DNA from: JAHFUI01 sp041485905
GTDB taxonomy: Bacteria; Acidobacteriota; Vicinamibacteria; Vicinamibacterales; CAVVIG01
Direction of reading: 5' to 3'
DNA: 46,483 nucleotides
Assembly: GCA_041485905.1 (NCBI GenBank)
Contig: JBGPKK010000019.1
Location: forward strand, 1-46,483
Positions 31,712 to 39,402 of this stretch are shown here, piece after piece (within the stretch, counting starts at the first letter, position 1; every line of letters begins with the position of its first letter). Made by a program: the position numbers and the translations under genes. The notes below the pieces were generated by a model. It saw nothing but the letters and a program-made list of their open reading frames with translations. It had not been told where the DNA came from and ran no database searches.

Positions 31712-32491
31712 CTTAGAGGTGCTGGCAACCACCTTCTTCCTGGCGGCGATGCGAAGCGGCTCGGGAACGTTGCGATCGACAGCCAGCCTCGCCAGGTCCC
31801 GATCGGTGAGCCGCGCCATGAAGTTCATCGACATGGTCACCGGCGTCTTCGGATTCTTGGTCAACGCGACCATGATGTTGTAGTTCTTGATCCAGGAACG
31901 CGTATGGCCGATGATTCGGAGGATGTCCTCGGAGACGTTGGGCATCCGTGCGAAGCTCTCGATCTCCTGCTCGTTCACCTTGGGACTGCTCAGCACCGCC
32001 GCCGAGATCATTTTGTTTGTATCGCGGATGAGGATCGCGCGCATCTCTCGCGATCCTTTGACGGCGGCCTTCAAACGGTCCGTGAAGCTCATGCCCTGGA
32101 GTCGCTGAACGGCCGATGTCCGATCGCTGTCGTCTTCTTCGTTAGCTTTTTCGTCAGCGTCCGTCTGAATCAACGGCAGATCGACGTCGTCAGGCATGTC
32201 GTTGGACGGTGTCGTGTCCGGAGAGACGCCGCGATCGGCAAAGAACTCGCGCAACCCGACGGGGACGTCGGACCGCCCGAGGAAGGTCCGGAGCGCTTCG
32301 GAGGGGATGCGGTTCAGCGTGAGATCGGCGGTCCGCCGAATCTCCGGGTCGGGGTCTTCAAGAAGCAGGACGAGGATCCCAAGCTGTTCGAGGGCGCGCG
32401 GCGCGATGGCGCCTTGGGCGGCAAGCAGACGCACGTCGCGGGCGATCTCGCCGCGCTTGAAGAAATCGAGAAGCGGAGTGGGGGCACTCAT
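31706..32491 (-). CDS. conserved HEAT-like helical protein
   Basis: A 261-residue all-helical protein with no membrane segment. The first 100 residues look like HEAT-type repeats (ALEQLGILVLLLEDPDPEIR). An acidic linker lies at about 105-125, followed by a second helical block (FTDRLKAAVKGSREMRAILI, MISAAVLSSPKVNEQEIESF, NPKTPVTMSMNFMARL). I do not know its function. It overlaps the preceding RodZ-like gene as ATGA, so a link with that membrane regulator is suggested by position. Confidence 0.78.
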   Translation of the reverse strand: MSAPTPLLDFFKRGEIARDVRLLAAQGAIAPRALEQLGILVLLLEDPDPEIRRTADLTLNRIPSEALRTFLGRSDVPVGLREFFADRGVSPDTTPSNDMPDDVDLPLIQTDADEKANEEDDSDRTSAVQRLQGMSFTDRLKAAVKGSREMRAILIRDTNKMISAAVLSSPKVNEQEIESFARMPNVSEDILRIIGHTRSWIKNYNIMVALTKNPKTPVTMSMNFMARLTDRDLARLAVDRNVPEPLRIAARKKVVASTSKK

Positions 32492-33318
32492 CGCGGCGGC
32501 AGGTACGTTCGGAAATTCGCCGGGTTCAGACGCGCCGTCACGAGTTCGCCGTCCTTGCCGAGCGAGTTGGCCTCGACGCCGTTGATCGACATTTGAACGG
32601 CGCCGGCATCGCCGACAGACAACACGAGCTCGCGATGGACCTCGAGCTGACGCCGATCGCCGGCCTGCAGGAACCGCTCGATCTGTTTCCGGCCATCGAC
32701 GATGGCCGACACCCGGCAGAGTCGCGTCACGACCACGCTCACGGTGAAAGACTCGCGGGCGGGATCGTCCGCCGCCGCGGCCGTGTCGCCGCCGGTCGCT
32801 TGTCCAGCGTTCGCGACCGCGGGCGCTGACGCCTGCGCCTCGGGGGCGTCGGCCGGCGCCGTTTGAGGAGCGAGGGCCGGGGCGGGCTGATCGACGGCCG
32901 CGGATCTCCCGAATCGTCCTCCCATCGTGAAATACACGACAACAACGGCGATGGGAATGCTCAAGGCGATGAGGCGGAGAAACGTCGACGCCATCCGCCG
33001 ATCGCTTTCGATGGCCTCCTTGTCGTCGATCTGGTCAGTGGTCGGGTGTCCGACCGTCACCGAATCTTGCGGAAACTGCGCCATGAACTCCTGGATGGTC
33101 ACTTCAGGATCGAGTCCAACTTCGGTCGCAAACGATCGCACGAAGGCACGGCCGAAGATCCCGCCAGGGAGCCGCGAGATGTCGTTACGTTCGAGCGCCT
33201 CGAGCACGCTGACCGCGATTTTGGTCGAGTTGGCGATCTGACGCAGCGAAACCCCCCGGCGTTCGCGGGCCTCGCGAAGCTTCTTGCCCAGATCGCCGGA
33301 CGATCGCTCTACAGACAT
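32488..33318 (-). CDS. RodZ-like helix-turn-helix membrane protein
   Basis: A 276-residue protein with the RodZ layout. A cytoplasmic HTH domain occupies about 8-75 (GKKLREARERRGVSLRQIAN, FGRAFVRSFATEVGLDPE), one membrane helix lies at about 113-133 (LIALSIPIAVVVVYFTMG), an Ala/Pro-rich periplasmic linker follows to about 195, and a C-terminal DUF4115-like beta domain (VVTRLCRVSAIVDGRKQI, LSVGDAGAVQMSINGV) ends it. RodZ links MreB to the membrane in other bacteria. No mreB is nearby. Confidence 0.82.
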   Translation of the reverse strand: MSVERSSGDLGKKLREARERRGVSLRQIANSTKIAVSVLEALERNDISRLPGGIFGRAFVRSFATEVGLDPEVTIQEFMAQFPQDSVTVGHPTTDQIDDKEAIESDRRMASTFLRLIALSIPIAVVVVYFTMGGRFGRSAAVDQPAPALAPQTAPADAPEAQASAPAVANAGQATGGDTAAAADDPARESFTVSVVVTRLCRVSAIVDGRKQIERFLQAGDRRQLEVHRELVLSVGDAGAVQMSINGVEANSLGKDGELVTARLNPANFRTYLPPR

Positions 33319-33335
33319 GCTGGCTCGGCCGTATG

Positions 33336-34004
33336 TTAGAAAGCCGCTCTCACCCTGTCAAACTGCGCGCGCACGGCCGTCACCACCTCGGTCATCGTGG
33401 AGGTCCCCGGCAGGAACAGACTGATGCCGGCGACGCCCGACGCCCCCGTAGCGGCTATGCGGGAGACACGCTCGACCGTGACGCCGCCTATTGCCAGAAC
33501 CGGGACTCTGACCGCCTTCGCCATTTCCGCCAGGCGGCTCTCGCCCAGCAGATCGAGCGCACCCGGCTTCGACGGCGTCGGGAACACGGTTCCGGCGATC
33601 AGGTAGTCGACGGCCGGCGCCTGCCCAACGGCCTCGTCCACGTGATGGACCGATCGTCCGACGAGAAACCCCGGAAGCGACAGCGATCGTGCGGCGGCAG
33701 GAGGAATCGAGTCGGATCGCAGATGGAGCCCGCTCGCGCCGCCGGCCAGCGCGACATCGAGCCGATCGTTGACGACGACGCGGGTCGACGATCCGCGAGC
33801 GATATCGACAAAATCGCCGACCAGATCGACCAGCTGCGCGGTCTCGAGATCGCGCTCGCGAACCTGAATCAGATCGACGCCTGCGTTGACGGCGTCGCGA
33901 GCCAGTTGCGCGAGCGTGACGCGCGCGGCGCCGAAGCTCCCGTCGCCGCCGACCACACGCCTGCGATCCGTCACGAGGCAGAGAATCGGACCGTCACGGC
34001 GCAT
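33336..34004 (-). CDS. thiE: thiamine-phosphate synthase (ThiE/TenI family)
   Basis: TIM-barrel enzyme that joins the thiazole and pyrimidine phosphates of thiamine. Motifs are LCLVTDRR, AGVDLIQVRERDLETAQL, VVVNDRLDVALAGGASGLHL, LVGRSVH, YLIAGTVFPTPSKPG and VLAIGGVTVERV. The GTVFPTPSKPG loop binds phosphate. TenI, a close relative, cannot be fully excluded. It has 222 residues. It overlaps the small membrane protein gene by 11 bp. No other thiamine gene or TPP riboswitch is seen. Confidence 0.88.
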   Translation of the reverse strand: MRRDGPILCLVTDRRRVVGGDGSFGAARVTLAQLARDAVNAGVDLIQVRERDLETAQLVDLVGDFVDIARGSSTRVVVNDRLDVALAGGASGLHLRSDSIPPAAARSLSLPGFLVGRSVHHVDEAVGQAPAVDYLIAGTVFPTPSKPGALDLLGESRLAEMAKAVRVPVLAIGGVTVERVSRIAATGASGVAGISLFLPGTSTMTEVVTAVRAQFDRVRAAF

Positions 34005-34236
34005 TGTGGCGTTCCCGAATCGCGAACAGGCTCGCGAGGTCCGCGAGCCCGACCAACAGGTTGACTACGCCCAGGCCGGTCACCGCCCCGCGCACGAAGT
34101 TGTTCATGATGATCGGGCGCAGCGGCGGCCAGGTCGTGATGAAGTAATTCCGATCCCAGAAGCCCGACCAGGGCAGCACGAGGAGGAGCAGACCGACTTC
34201 GAGAAAGAACGCGACGAATACGAGCCGCCGGATCAG
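33994..34236 (-). CDS. small two-helix membrane protein, start uncertain
   Basis: The frame encodes about 80 residues with two hydrophobic helices (RRLVFVAFFLEVGLLLLVLP and AVTGLGVVNLLVGLADLASL) separated by FWDRNYFITTWPPLRPI. The first ATG/GTG/TTG in frame is GTG 34179, which would cut away helix one. The hydrophobic sequence continues upstream to a CTG at 34236, 5 nt after the TPR stop. I therefore infer a CTG or other unusual start, or an unseen frameshift. The function is unknown. Confidence 0.55.
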   Translation of the reverse strand: MIRRLVFVAFFLEVGLLLLVLPWSGFWDRNYFITTWPPLRPIIMNNFVRGAVTGLGVVNLLVGLADLASLFAIRERHNAP

Positions 34237-34240
34237 AACA

Positions 34241-36322
34241 CTAACCTCGCGTCTGGACTTTGGCCAGACGATTGATGCGCGCGGACACGTCGCGATACGC
34301 GCCGGCTTCCGCCCGCAGCTCGAGCAGGATCGCCAGCGCTCGTTTCATTTCCCCAAGCGATTCGAGCGCCTCCGCGAGCTCGTAGAACAGCGCATGCGCT
34401 TCGTCACTGCTCGGGGCCGGCGCCTGAGCGGCCTGCTCGAACCATTCGACCGCCTGGTGAAGCCCGTCGCGCTCCTGATACAGGCGGCCGAGCGCCGCGG
34501 CGGCATGAAATCGCAGCCGGGGCTCGCGCGCCGCGATCTGAAACGCCTTGATGCTCTCGTCGATCCGGCCGGCATCCCGCAGCGCGACGCCTCGCTCGTA
34601 TTCAGAACGGGCCGTCGGCCGCTCAGAGGCGCTCAAGGCCTCACCGCGAAACTGTTCGAAGACCTCGTCGAGGTCGTGCGCGCCGGAGGGGTCGGGGGCG
34701 GCCGGCGGCCGTTTAGTCGGCGGCCGTTCCGCCGGCGGCACAGAGGCCTTGCGAAAATCAGCGAGCACCTCGCTGAGATCGACTTCCATCGCGTGCGGGG
34801 CCGCGGGCGTGATCGTCTCGGCCGATGGTTTGTCGGCGGGCTCGTGGGCGGCCGGCTCTTTCTTCGCGGACGCCTTCGCCGTCGTCTGTGTGTTCGCGGC
34901 CGGTTCGGCCGTTGGCTGTGTGTTCGCCGGCGATTCGGCCGTCGGCTGTGTTCTCGCGGGCGCGGTCGGCTGTGTTTCCGCGAGCGTGTCTAATCCGAGC
35001 TCTCTCGACGCGGCGGCGGCGCTCGCATCCTCCGCGGCAGCGCTCAGCCGCTCGGCGATCACTCGATCCGGGTCTTCCTCGCCCAGCATGGCCAGCGCGC
35101 GGCGAAGCTGTTCAACGTGCCTCGGCTCCGAAGGATCTCGGGCCATCAGGTCTTCGGCGATGACTCGGGCTTCCGCCGCCGCTCCAGCGGCGAGATACGC
35201 GTCCGCCAGTTGCCACTGCGCCGTGTGCAGGGTCGCCTCCAGGCTGCCGTCGAAACAGATCTCGACCAGCCGCATCAGCGCCGGAATGTGATCGTGTACG
35301 CGCGTCACGAATTCCTGAAGCGCGGCCGCCGCCGACGGCCAATCGCCTTCAATCACCGACGTTTCGGCGGCCATCTCGACGACGGCGAACCCTGCGTCTG
35401 GCGCCGCCGCGGCGACGTCGCACCCAAGCGACGTGATCGCGGGCCCGCGCGCCGGATCCTGATTGAGCAACTGCCTCACGATCGCGAGGCCTTCGTCGGT
35501 GGCGCCGCTGCGCAGCCGCGCCTCGGCGATTGTCAGCAGCAGTTCCGGATCATCGGCGGCGGTCTCAGCGGTCAGGAAGCGGGTGGCCGACGTCATATCG
35601 CCGCGGTCGATGTACGCCCGGCCGAGAATCTTGAGCTCGTCGGGCGTCGTCGCAAACGGCTCGGCGGCTTCGAGATCGCCGACGGCGATGTGCGCCGTGA
35701 ACAGCTGACTGCGGACATCCTGGTCGTCTGGATCGAGCTCGGCGGCTTCGCGGAGGACTTCCACCGCGTCGGCGCCGCGTCCTTTCTGCGCGAGATCGGC
35801 GGCAATGTCCTTGAGGTCGCGCAGAGCCCCCGGACCATCGCCCATTTCGACGCGCGCACGAGCGGCCATGCGCCGCGCGTCGAAATCCGCCGGATCCAGC
35901 GATCCGAGGCGGATACGGATCTCCGCCGCGCCGTGGCGGTCATCGCGTGCCAGACGGCGGTCGGCCACGGCGTTCAGATAGGTGCGGGCATCAACCAGGA
36001 CGCCCTGCACAGCGGCGATTTCGCCAGCCTGCAGCAGCGCGTGCTCGTCATCAGGGCGGATCTTGAGGACCTTCTTATAGAGCGCGGCGGCCTTGGGCAG
36101 AAACCCGTCGCTCTTCAGACCGTCGGCGATGCGGGCAAACTGCTCGACGGCTTTGTCGCTGTGTCCCGCGCGCATGTACAGGTCGCCCAGGATGTTCGCG
36201 GTATTCCAGTCCCGCGGCTGGTCCTCGACGACGCGGAGGTACTCCGCGATGGCGGGTTCGAGCTTCCCCTGTCGGAGCAGCTTCTCAGCGTTGCGCAGGA
36301 TTGCGGGGCGATCAATGGCCAC
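34241..36322 (-). CDS. large tetratricopeptide-repeat protein
   Basis: A 693-residue soluble TPR protein. The GTG at 36322 gives MAIDRPAILRNAEKLLRQGK, a sensible start; the longer frame would add residues encoded by the neighbouring inverted repeat. TPR units fill about 1-440 (AIAEYLRVVEDQPRDWNTAN, KAAALYKKVLKIRPDD) and resume at about 575-690. Between them lies a low-complexity Thr/Pro/Ala linker with several copies of ANTQPTAE. No signal peptide or membrane helix is seen. It is probably a scaffold; the partner is unknown. Confidence 0.85.
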   Translation of the reverse strand: MAIDRPAILRNAEKLLRQGKLEPAIAEYLRVVEDQPRDWNTANILGDLYMRAGHSDKAVEQFARIADGLKSDGFLPKAAALYKKVLKIRPDDEHALLQAGEIAAVQGVLVDARTYLNAVADRRLARDDRHGAAEIRIRLGSLDPADFDARRMAARARVEMGDGPGALRDLKDIAADLAQKGRGADAVEVLREAAELDPDDQDVRSQLFTAHIAVGDLEAAEPFATTPDELKILGRAYIDRGDMTSATRFLTAETAADDPELLLTIAEARLRSGATDEGLAIVRQLLNQDPARGPAITSLGCDVAAAAPDAGFAVVEMAAETSVIEGDWPSAAAALQEFVTRVHDHIPALMRLVEICFDGSLEATLHTAQWQLADAYLAAGAAAEARVIAEDLMARDPSEPRHVEQLRRALAMLGEEDPDRVIAERLSAAAEDASAAAASRELGLDTLAETQPTAPARTQPTAESPANTQPTAEPAANTQTTAKASAKKEPAAHEPADKPSAETITPAAPHAMEVDLSEVLADFRKASVPPAERPPTKRPPAAPDPSGAHDLDEVFEQFRGEALSASERPTARSEYERGVALRDAGRIDESIKAFQIAAREPRLRFHAAAALGRLYQERDGLHQAVEWFEQAAQAPAPSSDEAHALFYELAEALESLGEMKRALAILLELRAEAGAYRDVSARINRLAKVQTRG

Positions 36323-36332
36323 ATGCGGTACC

Positions 36333-36394
36333 GAAAAGGGGCCGTACCCCTTTTTCGCGGGCAAATCCTTGAAAAAGGGGTACGGCCCCTTTTC
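36333..36394. repeat. 24-bp perfect inverted repeat between rnhB and the TPR gene
   Basis: Copies at 36333-36356 and 36371-36394 are exact reverse complements across a 14-nt centre. Each copy is itself a hairpin with an AAAAGGGG/CCCCTTTT stem and a 5-nt loop. The right copy ends on the rnhB stop codon. The structure can terminate transcription on either strand, with T-runs after each GC block. It can be read through in frame as KKGYGPF at the end of the TPR frame. Confidence 0.92.
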
Positions 36395-37014
36395 TAGTCA
36401 ATGGTATCAAACAGCGTCAGGGGGCGGAACGAGCGGCGATGCGCGTCGGAGTAGCCGAACCGCGCCACCGCGTCGAGATGATCGGCGGTGGCGTACCCCT
36501 TGTGGCGATCGAACCCGTAGCGCGGATCGCGGCCGTGCAATTCGCGCATCAGGCGATCGCGCGTCACCTTGGCGACGATTGATGCCGCGGCGATCGCCGA
36601 GCAGCGGCGATCGCCGTGCGGCACGCCGCGCTGTGCCATGGGCAGCTCCGGCACACGGAAGGCGTCGACGAGGACGATGTCGGGAAGCGGCGCCAGCGCG
36701 AGAACGGCGCGCTGCATGGCGCGCAGCGACGCCTGATGGATGTTGATCAGATCGATCTCGGTCGGATCGGCCGACGCCACCGCCCAGGCGATCGCGTGGC
36801 CGACGATGCGGTCGTGGAGGCGTTCCCGCTCGATGGCGGGCACCGCCTTCGAATCGCTCACGCCCGGAATGTGTCTGTCGGGATGGAGCACGACGGCGGC
36901 CGCCACCACCGGTCCGGCAAGACACCCGCGTCCCACTTCATCGACCCCGGCCACGTACACGAATCCGACGCGGCGCAGCGCGTTTTCGAGCGTGCGCATC
37001 GCGGGGACTCGCAT
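36394..37014 (-). CDS. rnhB: ribonuclease HII
   Basis: Cleaves RNA in RNA-DNA hybrids and removes misincorporated ribonucleotides. Catalytic motifs are AGVDEVGRGCLAGPVVAAAV (Asp, Glu), IVLVDAF and AIAAASIVAKVTRDRLM with the third acidic site, and YGFDRHKGYAT. It has 206 residues. The start may be the ATG at 37014 or the one at 36999. It follows rplS by about 25 bp, the common order rplS-rnhB. Its stop lies in the 24-bp inverted repeat. Confidence 0.95.
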   Translation of the reverse strand: MRVPAMRTLENALRRVGFVYVAGVDEVGRGCLAGPVVAAAVVLHPDRHIPGVSDSKAVPAIERERLHDRIVGHAIAWAVASADPTEIDLINIHQASLRAMQRAVLALAPLPDIVLVDAFRVPELPMAQRGVPHGDRRCSAIAAASIVAKVTRDRLMRELHGRDPRYGFDRHKGYATADHLDAVARFGYSDAHRRSFRPLTLFDTID

Positions 37015-37039
37015 ATAGAAGGGTTTGGACCGTTGCCTG

Positions 37040-37393
37040 TTAACTCTTGCTTTCGCGCGCGACGTCTTTCATGCGCGCAGCCTTGCCCTTGAGATCGCGC
37101 AGGTAATACAGTTTCGCCCGGCGGACTTTGGCCGATCGCATGACTTCGATCTTCTGAATCGTGGGCGAGTGCAGCGGGAAGATGCGCTCGACGCCCTGGC
37201 CGAACGACACCTTGCGGACGGTGAACGACGCGCGCGTCCCGCCACGGTGCAGCCCGATGACGACCCCTTCGAAGATCTGAATCCGCTCTTTGTCGCCCTC
37301 GCGGACTTTCACATGCACCCGCACGGTGTCGCCCGACTTCATCGCCGGCCGCTCCGTCAGCTGTGATTTTTCCACCAGCTCAATCGCGCTCAT
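37040..37393 (-). CDS. rplS: 50S ribosomal protein L19
   Basis: Large-subunit protein at the 30S-50S interface. Motifs are FKSGDTVRVHVKVREG-like (MKSGDTVRVHVKVREGDKER), IQIFEGVVIGLHRGGTRASF, TVRKVSFGQGVERIFPLHSP and RRAKLYYLRDLKGKAAR. It has 117 residues. Its start overlaps the trmD end by 14 bp. It is part of the classic rpsP-khpA-rimM-trmD-rplS set. Confidence 0.97.
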   Translation of the reverse strand: MSAIELVEKSQLTERPAMKSGDTVRVHVKVREGDKERIQIFEGVVIGLHRGGTRASFTVRKVSFGQGVERIFPLHSPTIQKIEVMRSAKVRRAKLYYLRDLKGKAARMKDVARESKS

Positions 37394-38183
37394 GTCCGAC
37401 CTTCCCTTTCTGCAATTCTCGAAGTATCTGTTCTTCTTCCTCGTCGAGGCTCGCGCCGCTCAGCAGGTCCGGCCGCCGGTCGAGCGTCCGGGACACTGCT
37501 TCGCGCTTGCGCCAGCGCCGGATCTCGGCATGGTTCCCCGACAACAGCACATCGGGCACCTTCAGTGTCTGGACGGACCCGTTGGCCGCGGCCAGATCCG
37601 GGCCCATGACCGCACCACGCGCCGTCAACTCCGCCGGCCGCGTGTACTGCGGGAAATCGAGCAGCCCCCGGCTGAACGAATCCTCGGTCACCGACCGCTC
37701 GTCGCCGACGACGCCGGGCACGAGGCGCGCGATGGCGTCGATCATCACCACCGCGGGCAGTTCGCCGCCGCTCAACACATAATCCCCGATCGACAGCTCT
37801 TCGGTCACCCGCTCGCGCACGCGCTCGTCGACGCCTTCGTAGCGCCCGCACAAGAAGACGATGTGCTCCAGACGGCTCAGGCGCTGCGCCTCGTCCTGCG
37901 TGAACCGCCTGCCCTGCGGTGAGGTGAGCACCACCGCCGACGGCCGCCCGCGTTCGGCCTCGATCGCATCGAGCGCGCGGAAGATCGGCTCCGGCTTCAG
38001 CACCATCCCCGGTCCGCCGCCGTACGGCACATCGTCGACCACGCGGTGACGGTCGGTCGTGAAGTCGCGCAGGTCGTGGACCTTCACGTCCAGCGTACCA
38101 CGGTCGATGGCGCGCCCCAGAATCCCCGCGGCCAGCGGCTGCTCGATCATCGCCGGAAAAATCGTGACGATGTCGAATTTCAT
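37380..38183 (-). CDS. trmD: tRNA (guanine37-N1)-methyltransferase TrmD
   Basis: Methylates G37 of tRNAs reading codons that begin with C, preventing frameshifts. The SPOUT knot is visible in VFLCGRYEGVDERV and GDYVLSGGELPAVVMIDAIARL, and YGGGPGMVLKPEPIF marks the substrate loop. It begins MKFDIVTIFPAMI. It has 267 residues, slightly longer than the E. coli enzyme. It starts 1 bp after rimM. Confidence 0.96.
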   Translation of the reverse strand: MKFDIVTIFPAMIEQPLAAGILGRAIDRGTLDVKVHDLRDFTTDRHRVVDDVPYGGGPGMVLKPEPIFRALDAIEAERGRPSAVVLTSPQGRRFTQDEAQRLSRLEHIVFLCGRYEGVDERVRERVTEELSIGDYVLSGGELPAVVMIDAIARLVPGVVGDERSVTEDSFSRGLLDFPQYTRPAELTARGAVMGPDLAAANGSVQTLKVPDVLLSGNHAEIRRWRKREAVSRTLDRRPDLLSGASLDEEEEQILRELQKGKVGHERD

Positions 38184-38184
38184 T

Positions 38185-38727
38185 TCAGACTCGAGCCTTC
38201 GTGTTCAACTCCAGCAACCCTGCGGGCGGATCGACCACGATCCGCTTCCCCTCCGCGTCGATCACGGTGCATATCTCCGACGCGAGCGGAATCAGAATCT
38301 CCTCGTCGCCAGACGTGATCACCAGCCGGGTCACACTGGCGGTCCCTTCGACCGCCGTCACAATGCCGACCTCTTTCCCCGCGGTCGTTTCCACCCGACA
38401 CCCGACCAGATCGTGGTGATAGAACGTCCCCGCCGGGAGCGGCATGAGCCGATCTGCCGGCACCCGCAGCTCGAGGCCCACCAAGTCCTCGGCCGCCTCG
38501 ATGCTCTCGATACCGGCGACAGCGATGATCGGCCGCCCCTGGTGAAATCGGACGCTCGCGATCGTCAGCGGCGCCGCCGTCTCGCCGCGCGCGACGAACA
38601 GCTCGGCGCCGGAGTAGAAGCGTTCCTCCGGAAAATCGGTCTCGAGGTTGACGATCACCTGGCCGCGAAGGCCGTGGGGCCGAGCGATCCGACCGACGAC
38701 CGCCATGTCTTCCCACTTCGCCGCCAT
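38185..38727 (-). CDS. rimM: 16S rRNA processing protein RimM
   Basis: Assists maturation of the 30S head around S19. The N-terminal domain has VVGRIARPHGLRGQVIVNLE and the PRC-barrel domain has LPAGTFYHHDLVGCRVETTA and ILIPLASEICTVID. The ATG at 38727, 4 bp after khpA, gives 180 residues, near the E. coli length. A longer open frame upstream overlaps khpA and is not used. ATG 38706 is an alternative. Confidence 0.94.
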   Translation of the reverse strand: MAAKWEDMAVVGRIARPHGLRGQVIVNLETDFPEERFYSGAELFVARGETAAPLTIASVRFHQGRPIIAVAGIESIEAAEDLVGLELRVPADRLMPLPAGTFYHHDLVGCRVETTAGKEVGIVTAVEGTASVTRLVITSGDEEILIPLASEICTVIDAEGKRIVVDPPAGLLELNTKARV

Positions 38728-38731
38728 GGCT

Positions 38732-38980
38732 TCAAGGTCTGCCGTCCCTGATTTCCAGCGTGACCGTCTTGCCCTCTTTTTCGCCCGCCGTCGAGGCCAG
38801 CGTGCGCAGGGCCGCGGCGGTGCGGCCCTGCTTTCCAATCACCTTCCCGAGCTCGCCCGGCGCGACGAACAGCTCGACGAGCGTCGTGCCTTTGTGCTCC
38901 GATTCCCGGACCTGCACCTGATCGGGCTGGTCGGTCAGCGCGCGCGCCAGCACTTCGACGACGTCGCGAACGGCGCTCAC
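38732..38980 (-). CDS. khpA: KH-domain RNA-binding protein KhpA
   Basis: An 82-residue single KH-domain protein. The signature loop reads GKVIGKQGRTAAALRTL. The GTG at 38980 overlaps the rpsP stop as GTGA; the much longer open frame upstream is a shadow of rpsP. KhpA binds RNA and in Gram-positive bacteria works with KhpB in cell-division control. Its place between rpsP and rimM is conserved. Confidence 0.94.
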   Translation of the reverse strand: MSAVRDVVEVLARALTDQPDQVQVRESEHKGTTLVELFVAPGELGKVIGKQGRTAAALRTLASTAGEKEGKTVTLEIRDGRP

Positions 38981-39270
38981 AGACCCTCGGGGGCCGGCGA
39001 CGCCTTCGCTGCGGGTGCGGCGGCCGCGGGCTTCGGCGTCAGATGACGCGCGATCAGCGTGCGGACCGAGTCCGACGGCTGCGCACCCTTGCCGAGCCAA
39101 TAGTCGATGCGGTCCTGCTTCACATCCACAATGGCCGGTTTCGAGCGCGGGTTGTAGTGGCCGAGGATTTCCACGAAGCTGCTGTCGCGGGCGGCGCGAG
39201 AATCGGCCACGACGACGCGGAAGAACGGACGCTTTTTCGAACCGGCGCGACGCAAACGAATCGCTAACAT
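38977..39270 (-). CDS. rpsP: 30S ribosomal protein S16
   Basis: Small-subunit protein required for early 16S folding. It reads MLAIRLRRAGSKKRPFFRVV, then VEILGHYNPRS and DRIDYWLGKGAQPSDSVRTL. It has 97 residues with an Ala/Pro/Lys tail after 78. GAAGGAG is well placed before the ATG. It is the first gene of the rpsP-rnhB set and lies 132 bp after ffh. Confidence 0.97.
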   Translation of the reverse strand: MLAIRLRRAGSKKRPFFRVVVADSRAARDSSFVEILGHYNPRSKPAIVDVKQDRIDYWLGKGAQPSDSVRTLIARHLTPKPAAAAPAAKASPAPEGL

Positions 39271-39325
39271 CTGTCACTCCTTCACGGCACGCAGGGCTCG
39301 GTCCCGCACACCTGCTAACGCTTCG

Positions 39326-39391
39326 CGAGTCGGCAGTCGACCGTCGACAGTCAATGTGACTGACGACGGACTGGCGACTGACGACTGTCGA
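39326..39391. repeat. reiterated-word palindrome between ffh and rpsP
   Basis: The left arm (39326-39357) has AGTCGGCAGTCGACCGTCGACAGTC-like words and the right arm (39360-39391) has their complement (CTGACGAC, CTGGCGACTGACGACTG). The unit AGTCGNC recurs several times. Next to it, CCGCGGC-GTTA-GCCGCGG (39395-39412) is a short perfect hairpin that has the ffh stop codon in its loop. The element may separate ffh from rpsP expression. Confidence 0.83.
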
Positions 39392-39402
39392 GCACCGCGG
39401 CG

